NCBI RefSeq assembly: GCF_000835495.1
Contig: NW_015622542.1
Span: 1,510,485 to 1,574,484, forward strand
DNA: 64,000 nt
DNA from: Cladophialophora immunda
Lineage: Eukaryota; Ascomycota; Eurotiomycetes; Chaetothyriales; Herpotrichiellaceae
Reading direction: 5' to 3'
Part shown: piece by piece, positions 57,947 to 64,000 of the stretch
Layout of the letters: each line of letters begins with the position of its first letter
Numbering within the stretch: position 1 is the first letter of the stretch
Notes under the pieces: model-generated
Databases searched by the model: none
What the model saw: only the letters and a program-made list of their open reading frames with translations
What the model was told of the DNA's origin: nothing
Translations under genes and position numbers: made by a program

Positions 57947-58387
57947 TGTCGTGGCTCACAAGATGTTCGTGGGGTGAAGCCACTATGATAGCCACGATAC
58001 TGGCCGGTTGTGGCTGTAGCTGACAGATAAAGGCCTGCCAGCCAGGATCACGAACGTTATTATTATTATTGTGAGCGGTGATAAGACGGATTTGGAGATG
58101 AGATGCATGTTGCAAGGGGAAAGAGCAGCATGGGATGGATTGGTGGAGCTCCACGGAGATTCCCTTGTATGGTTTCGCCGTGATACCGAACCCGAATTTC
58201 ATTACATACTTGTACGTCGTGGTGATGACGGCCTCGGTGGGATGGAAACCATTTTGATCCCGTGCGCCTTGAAGAATCTCGCACTTGGAGATCAGGTGGC
58301 TGAATTGGCTATTCAGCTCAGGAGCACAGGCGAGCAGAGTTGGAAACGAACACCATTGTGTCAAAATCTTCCAAGCCACAAGCCATC
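57947..58387. promoter_or_regulatory. Divergent amidase / PuuE-like promoter with three GATA sites
   Basis: 441 bp between divergent start codons. HGATAR motifs lie at 57986-57991 (TGATAG), 58025-58030 (AGATAA) and 58079-58084 (TGATAA), three within 99 bp. An ATT microsatellite lies at about 58057-58070, echoing the one in the amidase intron. Confidence 0.55.
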
Positions 58388-59579
58388 ATGGTCAACCTCG
58401 ATCCCAAATACGACATACCGAGAGACTTGGAGGGTAAGTCGCCCAGCCCAAGGGCTTATTATACCATGTGTCTCTGATGGTGCTCAGGTTATGGCGAGGA
58501 CTCGTTCGATCCCCAGTGGCCAAATGGAGCCCGCATCGCCGTGTCCTTTGTGCTGAATTATGAGTAGGTGGAATCTGTGCGCTGGAGTCATCATGCTCAC
58601 AGCTGCTGCAGAGAGGGAGCGGAGCGCACCTATCATAACGGCGACGGGCATTCCGAGCCATACCTATGGGAGAAAGGAGCATCAGGGGGCTTCAAGGAAG
58701 GCGCCCCCTATGTCAACGCGGAATCCGAGTATGAATACGGGAGTCGTGTTGGCGCCTGGCGGCTTTTGCGTCTCTTCAAGGAGTTCGGCTACCAGTGGAC
58801 GACGTACGCGGTTGCTCAAGCGATGCAACTCAACCCGACGTTCGCCAAGGCTTGTGTGAGGGATGGCCACGAGATGGCAACGCACGGCCTTCGCTGGCTT
58901 GACATATGGGACTACGATCTCCAGAGGGAGAAGGACTATATCGTTCAGAGCTTGAAGGCTCTCAAGGATGTGTCCGGGGAGATGCCTGTCGGTGCCTACT
59001 ACGGACGGGGAACCCCCAATACGAAAGCACTCTTCCCCGAGGCATTCAGGGAGGCTGGCAGCGAGATGCTTTGGAATTCGGAGGCGTACAATGACGACGT
59101 GCCATACTGGACTGATCTACCCGCAGAGAAAGACCTTCCGGACGAGCAGAAGAAGGGTATGCTCATTATCCCCTACAACTATGATTGCAATGGTAAGTCT
59201 CCCCCAACATAACAGTAACCCAAGCAGAGGACAGCACTGACCCGTCGGCAGACGGAAAGTTTCATATGAGTCCAGGTAAGCTTTCTCAGTCCCTTGATCG
59301 GCAGATTGTAGCTGGCTGACCTTCCCAACAGGCTTCGTGGGGAGCGACATGTATGAGAAGTATCTGAAGGCCACATTCGACATGCTATATCGCGAAGGGG
59401 GCAAGATGATGAACATCCCGATGCACAGCCGCATAGTTGGCAAGCCGGGCCGTTCGGAAGCCTTGCGGAACTTCATGAAATACATCCAGGAGCACGAAGG
59501 CGTCTGGGTAGCCACAAGACGCGACATTGCGAAGCATTTTAGGGCCAAGTTTCCCTACAGGCCAGGACATCGCGCATGA
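58388..59579 (+). CDS. PuuE-like cyclic amide/imide hydrolase, paralogue 1
   Basis: Five exons, 58388-58433, 58488-58563, 58612-59192, 59252-59275 (24-nt microexon) and 59332-59579, give 324 aa. It has the polysaccharide-deacetylase (NodB) barrel in its PuuE variant: start YDIPRDLEGYG, then WPNGARIAVSFVLNYEEGAE, where Glu replaces the metal-binding Asp pair of chitin deacetylases. It continues SEYEYGSRVGAWRLLRLF, RDGHEMATHGLRWLD, VGAYYGRGTPNTKALF, WNSEAYNDDVPYW and MHSRIVGKPGRSEAL. Known members open cyclic amides: PuuE allantoinase and a Pseudomonas cyclic imide hydrolase. It has no signal peptide, so cytosolic, which argues against a chitin role. It is divergent from the amidase and followed by the Old Yellow Enzyme gene. 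Confidence 0.88.
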
Positions 59580-59823
59580 CCGACCGTAAGACCGTCTGAA
59601 CAGATAGCAGTGGGGGGCTTTGTAATGACCAAACACATTCTGGGGCACGTAATACTACATGTACCTACATAGCCGGATGCAGCTTGCCAAGTCATTCATT
59701 CATTCCTCTCAATACAGGGGCGAGGCTCGGCCAATGTCTGTCATCTCCATCCGTTATTATATCAACCAAGTGAGTTCCTAGATAGAGGTCACTTTTAGTC
59801 TCGTTCTGTTCGTCCGTCAGAAT
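59580..59823. promoter_or_regulatory. Old Yellow Enzyme upstream region with GATA motifs
   Basis: A 244-bp spacer with AGATAG at 59602-59607 and 59780-59785, both matching HGATAR. Confidence 0.4.
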
Positions 59824-61164
59824 ATGGCCGCCGCTCCTGCTCCTCCAGTTCCCCCAGTTGCGGCGACAGCCCCCGCAGATGCCGTTGTGAGCCTGGAAAA
59901 TACAGCAGTTTTGACGGACACAAGAGAACCACCGAGTCTTCACTCGCATGATCGTGGTAACTCAGCCCTCTTCACGCCGCTGTCCATTGCCAATGGCCGT
60001 ATCCAACTCTCCCATCGTGTTGTCATGGCGCCAATGACCCGGAATCGTGGGGTTCCTTTATACGTCAGCAAACCCAACCGTGCCTGGGGTCATGATGAGC
60101 TTGGTGCTACCTACTACGCCCAACGAACCACCCCCGGCGGCCTCATCATTACAGAAGGCATCTATCCTACGGTGGAAGCGTCAGCTTCCCCCTGTGCGCC
60201 GGGATTGTTTCTCCCCGAACAGGTACCCGGCTGGAAAGCGGTCGTCGATGCCGTGCATGACAAGGGTGGCTACATCTACGCTCAACTCTGGCACGCAGGA
60301 AGATCGTGCTTGCCTCATTTCACTGGCGCGCCCGCACTGTGCCCCAGTGCTACCTCATTCGAGGGAGATCACAAGTCGCGCTACGCTCCTCCTGACGATG
60401 ACAGCGGTGCACCAGGTCGCGGAGAAGGCATCCAAATGAGCGATCATCCGCCAAAGGAGATGACCCACGAAGACATCAAGCGAACTATAGGAGCTTACGT
60501 GGACGCAGCCAAGCGTGCTGTCTTTGAATGTGGCTTTGACGGCATCGAGGTCCACGGTGGCAATGGATATCTGGTTGAGCAGTTTCTCAGCACCAACATC
60601 AACAAGCGGACAGATGAATACGGTGGCACCGTGGGTGGGTACTGCCGATTTCCCCTGGAGCTCATGGAGGCTTTGGCGGAGGCAGTGGGAGGAGACAACG
60701 TTGCTCTCCGTTTATCGCCCTTCGGTCTCTTCCTGCAGTCATATGGCGAGCAGAGAATGGAAATCTGGTCTCATCTATGCCAAGGTCTCAAGCAGAGGAT
60801 ACCAGCCTTGTCGTACATCCATTTCATCGAGCCACGATTCGAGCAGATCATCGACCCTGCCACCAAAGACTCATATTTGAAATCCCTCGGAGATGGCATC
60901 AGCCTCGAGCCTTTCCGCAGAATCATGGGAGCGACCCCATTCTTCGTCTCAGGCGGTTACAACGACACGAATGTTTGGGGAGTGGTCGAGTCGGGCGCGG
61001 GCGATGCGATCAGTATCGGCCGCTACTTCACGTCCAACCCTGATCTCGTGTCTCGCCTGAAACACGGCAAGGCGCTTACCAAGTACGAACGCGACCGATT
61101 CTATTGGGTGCCGTTCGATGAACGAGCTCGTGGCTATACAGACTACTCACCTTGCGAGGAATGA
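59824..61164 (+). CDS. Old Yellow Enzyme ene-reductase
   Basis: Intronless ORF of 446 aa. An Ala/Pro-rich leader of about 45 residues precedes the FMN barrel: LFTPLSIANGRIQLSHRVVM, APMTRNR (the Thr that tunes FMN), GGLIITEGIYPTVEAS, YAQLWHAGRSC. The substrate-binding pair and proton donor lie in VHGGNGYLVEQFL (His, Asn, Tyr, as in yeast OYE1 His191/Asn194/Tyr196). They are followed by NKRTDEYGG. The phosphate site is SGGYND and AISIGRYFTSNPDLV. It uses NADPH to reduce activated C=C bonds; maleimides, enones and nitroalkenes are classic substrates. It sits between two PuuE-like hydrolases on the same strand, suggesting that it prepares their substrate. Confidence 0.93.
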   Translation: MAAAPAPPVPPVAATAPADAVVSLENTAVLTDTREPPSLHSHDRGNSALFTPLSIANGRIQLSHRVVMAPMTRNRGVPLYVSKPNRAWGHDELGATYYAQRTTPGGLIITEGIYPTVEASASPCAPGLFLPEQVPGWKAVVDAVHDKGGYIYAQLWHAGRSCLPHFTGAPALCPSATSFEGDHKSRYAPPDDDSGAPGRGEGIQMSDHPPKEMTHEDIKRTIGAYVDAAKRAVFECGFDGIEVHGGNGYLVEQFLSTNINKRTDEYGGTVGGYCRFPLELMEALAEAVGGDNVALRLSPFGLFLQSYGEQRMEIWSHLCQGLKQRIPALSYIHFIEPRFEQIIDPATKDSYLKSLGDGISLEPFRRIMGATPFFVSGGYNDTNVWGVVESGAGDAISIGRYFTSNPDLVSRLKHGKALTKYERDRFYWVPFDERARGYTDYSPCEE

Positions 61165-61705
61165 TGGTCCGTCATTACAAAGTTCGTACTTGCGCGACTT
61201 GCCGTGCGCCGCCTCCAACGGGGATCTCCAACTGAGCGGCCACGAGAAACATCGTCCGTGCCGTAACAGGAAATCACCGAGCTACTCTTATGTTATCTAG
61301 ATCCATGACAGGGCGGAGAACTCCAGACATGCTTGTACCGGTATTGGAGATGTCAGGTTGGCGAATCCTACGATTGTCGTCCATCGTGGTGAGCCGCCTT
61401 CGGGCAAGCAATATCTCCTGCGAGACGTCGTCACGCAGCGGGGTACCCGAGGTCACTCACCGCGGGCTTGATAATCAGAAGTGACAATACGATATGAAAT
61501 GGGGCCGCTGAAGCATTCCACATAAAGGGGAAATACCGCAAGTACAGGCCAAGACCACACAGCCGTCTGCCAGCCTTGAGGAGCTTGCCAGACCAGGCCC
61601 AAGAACATACAGTACCTATCTTATCTCCCTTTCTCACCTCCCTGACGCCCTCATCTACCACTTAGCAGCACCACCGCCAACAACAACAACCATATCGCCA
61701 CCACC
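61165..61705. promoter_or_regulatory. PuuE paralogue 2 upstream region with GATA motifs
   Basis: 541 bp with HGATAR or its reverse at 61293-61298, 61469-61474 and a back-to-back pair at 61616-61621/61621-61626, the last about 80 bp from the start codon. Confidence 0.5.
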
Positions 61706-62722
61706 ATGCCCGACATAGCACCCTACAAATGGGACTCCCACTACGACTTCCCCCGTGACCTGGTCGGCTACGGGCCCGACCCACCCGCCGCGCCATGGCC
61801 CAACAACGCGAAACTGGCGCTCTCGTTCGTGATCAACTATGAGGAAGGCGGCGAGAACAGCGTGCTGAACGGCGACCCGACGTCCGAGGCGGCGCTCTGG
61901 GAGTCGGCGGGCCGGTACCCGCCGCGGCAACAGCAGCGCGCCGTCAACGTCGAGAGCGACTACGAGTACGGATCGCGCGTGGGCGTGTGGCGGATCATGG
62001 CGCTGTTTGAACGGCTCAAGTTCAAGTGGACGCTGTACGCGGTGGGGAAGGCGGTGGAGGCGAACCCGGAGGTCGCGAGGCGGACGGTGCGGAGCGGAGC
62101 GGAGGTCGCGAGCCACTGTTATCGGTGGGTGAATTATGAGGATATGCCCGCCGAGCAGGAGAAGGAGATGATCCGGAAGGGCCTCGAGAGCCTGAAGGCC
62201 GTCACGGGCGAGTATCCCGTCGGCTGGTACTACGGGCGGCTGTCGAGCCGGAGCCGGGCGCTGGTCTGGGACGTCTACGACGAGATGGGCCTGCCGCTAC
62301 TGTGGCAGAGTGATAGCTACGGCGATGACATCCCCTACTGGGTTGACGTGCCCGTGGAGCAGGCCATGGTGGCCGAGGGGAAGCGCAGCAAGGAAAACTG
62401 TGTCGGCATGCTGATGGTGCCGTACTCGTACGACGTGAATGACTTCAAGTTCCACACGCCGACGGGCTTTGGTGGGCCGGGAGATTTCTTCACGTACTTG
62501 AAGAATGCCTTTGACGTGCTGTATGAGGAGGGCCAGCAGGGGAAGCCGAAGATGATGACGGTCGGCCTGCATTGCAGAATCGTCGGCAAGCCCGGCCGGT
62601 TTGCCGAGCTGAAGCGGTTCTGTGAGTACGTGGCCGCGAAACAGGACGTGTGGGTGTGTACCAGGGGGGAGATTGCACAGTGCTGGCGGGAAAACAGGCC
62701 ATACGAGGTCGGAAAGCTGTAG
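61706..62722 (+). CDS. PuuE-like cyclic amide/imide hydrolase, paralogue 2 (intronless)
   Basis: Single-exon ORF of 338 aa, visibly more GC-rich than its neighbours. Same fold and motif order as paralogue 1: YDFPRDLVGYGPDPP, WPNNAKLALSFVINYEEGGE, NSVLNGDPTSEAALWE, SDYEYGSRVGVWRIMALFE, RSGAEVASHCYRWVNYE, VGWYYGRLSSRSRALVWD, WQSDSYGDDIPYW, PYSYDVNDFKFHT and GLHCRIVGKPGRFAEL. It is closer to bacterial PuuE wording than paralogue 1 is (NYEEGGEN, NDxKF, FFTYLKNAFDVLYEEG). At the usual GHExxxHG motif it has GAEVASHCYRW, so His is kept and Gly changed. Likely a cytosolic ring-opening hydrolase. No introns and high GC may mean more recent arrival or a separate origin. Confidence 0.9.
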   Translation: MPDIAPYKWDSHYDFPRDLVGYGPDPPAAPWPNNAKLALSFVINYEEGGENSVLNGDPTSEAALWESAGRYPPRQQQRAVNVESDYEYGSRVGVWRIMALFERLKFKWTLYAVGKAVEANPEVARRTVRSGAEVASHCYRWVNYEDMPAEQEKEMIRKGLESLKAVTGEYPVGWYYGRLSSRSRALVWDVYDEMGLPLLWQSDSYGDDIPYWVDVPVEQAMVAEGKRSKENCVGMLMVPYSYDVNDFKFHTPTGFGGPGDFFTYLKNAFDVLYEEGQQGKPKMMTVGLHCRIVGKPGRFAELKRFCEYVAAKQDVWVCTRGEIAQCWRENRPYEVGKL

Positions 62723-62909
62723 ATGGAGATTTTGCCATGTACGAAGACACTAAATATCTCGAATAGGCCCGATGACGATGTTGGCCGCGGACGGGAGAGC
62801 TTGCCGTCTGTGACGACGAGCCGATGTCGCCGCCCTGGTCCTCGTCATCTGTTACTATAAACACAACATCCCCAACTGATGGCGTTGCCTTGTGGCCCTG
62901 AGCTTGACC

Positions 62910-63290
62910 TCAATAAGGAATGTCCTGCTCCCACTCGAAAGGTATGCCCGTCACTTCGAAGCGCTTCTCATCCCGTGCTTTGACCAGTGCTATGTGATCA
63001 CCCCAGAGGAACATGACCGCATAGCATCTTGATTGAGTCCGCGGACCCTAATAGCCACTCCCGCCGGCGCGCGTGTGAACTTGTGAGCGGTAGCCTCGTA
63101 GTCGGCCCAGTCTCTGGTGCCATGAGTGATGATTGATGCCTTCACCACGGGGTCGTGGGTAATATAGAAAAGACGTACTCCACCCGTCGAGTTGGAACTT
63201 GTAGACGGAGCTTGACCCCCCAAAATTCTCCCAGAAGCTGGCCGGTCCCCCTGCAATCTCGACGCCTTTTGGTCGTCCCCAGAGCCAGCC
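62910..63290 (-). pseudogene. Possible decayed unknown gene (3' part)
   Basis: Protein-like segments sit in successive frames: GVEIAGGPASFWENFGGSSS followed by VYKFQLDG (about 63260-63185), then VRLFYITHDPVVKASIITHG followed by TRDWADYEA (about 63175-63070), then AVMFLWGDHIALVKARDEKR followed by FEVTGIPFEW with a stop at 62910. No adequate GT-AG introns explain the frame changes, so indels are suspected. The family was not recognised and the reading is by eye. Confidence 0.3.
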
Positions 63291-64000
63291 AAATTCAGTT
63301 CCTCAGTGTCATTGGACGTGTGTGCCCATCCCGCTTCAGACGATCGAAGCCAAACGCCGCAGTCGAGAGGGTGTCTTCTGCACTGATTTGCGATGCCACA
63401 CCTGCAAATTGTCGTTTTGCTCTCCAGGCTTGCCGGAATCACCCACACGAAGGGGTTGACCCTTGCCTTCCTTCCAACTTGACGGGATCGCTGTCAACAG
63501 TGGCCAGGTTGGTCGTTTCTCGTCGTTAAGCCTTGACCCGCAGCCCGCAGCATCACAAGACCAGGAAATGGATCAGGGACGTTTGGCTGGGAAGAGGAAC
63601 GCACGGACATTGTTGTCCGGGGTAAATGCAACGGGCGCGCCATCATCTAAACAAGAGTGTCGACTCACACTCAAGACGTTCTGCTGGGGTGAAAGTCGGG
63701 CTTGGACACTTCGATCGCCTCATGTTCCGGGGTCGATCCCTCGATGAAGGTGCAGAGGCCGGTCTTGTCGTCAGCCGCCATTCTGGCCAAACTGGATTAT
63801 TATCGCATGTTCTGTGGCCTGGAACCCTGTACACTGCCGGGAAGTGAGAAACCGTACTGAGCTGTCGGTCGCAGGAAGAAGCTTTTCTCCCGCCAAGCCC
63901 AGTCCAATGTTTGCAACGTCGTGCGCATTGCGAGCGGTAGAAGCGGTCGTCGAGGAGGAGGGGGAGAGAGGGTCGTGGGTGAGTGAACGTGAGGGAAAGA
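63291..64000. other. Window end, no gene recognised
   Basis: Short overlapping ORFs only. It may contain 5' parts of the decayed gene. Confidence 0.4.

Noticed and set aside
54164..62722. Reading the PuuE-like genes as chitin deacetylases of a wall-remodelling cluster
   Set aside because: No signal peptides, the metal-binding Asp pair is replaced by the PuuE-type EE, and the neighbours are an amidase and an ene-reductase.
1..64000. CRISPR arrays, rRNA operons, intact transposases or reverse transcriptases
   Set aside because: None seen on either strand.

Overview
The window is nuclear DNA of a filamentous ascomycete (Pezizomycotina). The genes are split by short GT-AG introns of about 45-100 nt, and the family repertoire is typical of this group: a Zn2Cys6 regulator with a fungal-specific middle domain, DUF3455 and DUF3433 proteins, a PNP_UDP-NACHT-ankyrin NLR, a fungal Rab4 and a GAT-domain endocytic adaptor. 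I could not fix the class or genus. No rRNA, tRNA, CRISPR or intact transposon was recognised.

Layout. 1-3021: a decayed NLR. 4.3-5.1 kb: a DUF6604-type protein. 6.6-7.4 kb: a secreted DUF3455 protein. 9.3-17.4 kb: a housekeeping membrane-traffic block with golgin CASP/COY1, divergent VPS3 (CORVET) and a Rab4 GTPase. 18.7-25.5 kb: an MFS (DHA1) exporter among small orphan genes. 26.2-28.6 kb: a four-exon Zn2Cys6 regulator. 29.6-32.4 kb: two tandem F-box-like paralogues. 33.8-34.5 kb: a DUF2278 protein. 35.7-38.1 kb: a lipoxygenase. 38.6-39.5 kb: a KduD-like dehydrogenase. 40.6-42.6 kb: a ferric reductase. 43.7-45.6 kb: a GAT-domain adaptor. 46.6-47.0 kb: a small secreted Cys protein. 48.0-52.1 kb: a large DUF3433 membrane protein. 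52.6-53.5 kb: an intronless NYN-LOTUS protein of bacterial type.

The most interesting stretch is 54.2-62.7 kb. It holds five adjacent genes: an amino-acid-type transporter, an amidase, a PuuE-like polysaccharide-deacetylase-fold cyclic-amide hydrolase, an Old Yellow Enzyme, and a second, intronless PuuE-like hydrolase. Their upstream regions carry repeated HGATAR motifs, the binding consensus of AreA-type nitrogen regulators. I propose a nitrogen-scavenging pathway for cyclic imides or related rings: ene reduction, ring opening, then half-amide hydrolysis releasing ammonia. The gene identities are well supported. The substrate and pathway are inference.

Other points of note are the precise lesions in the NLR (internal deletion and frameshifts), a lipoxygenase whose metal-ligating C-terminus appears extended, a Rab with Thr in place of the catalytic Gln, an inverted repeat at about 40.2 kb, and a strong G-quadruplex motif at 18.07 kb. 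Exon coordinates were worked out by eye from splice consensus, phase and family alignment. They have not been checked against transcripts.
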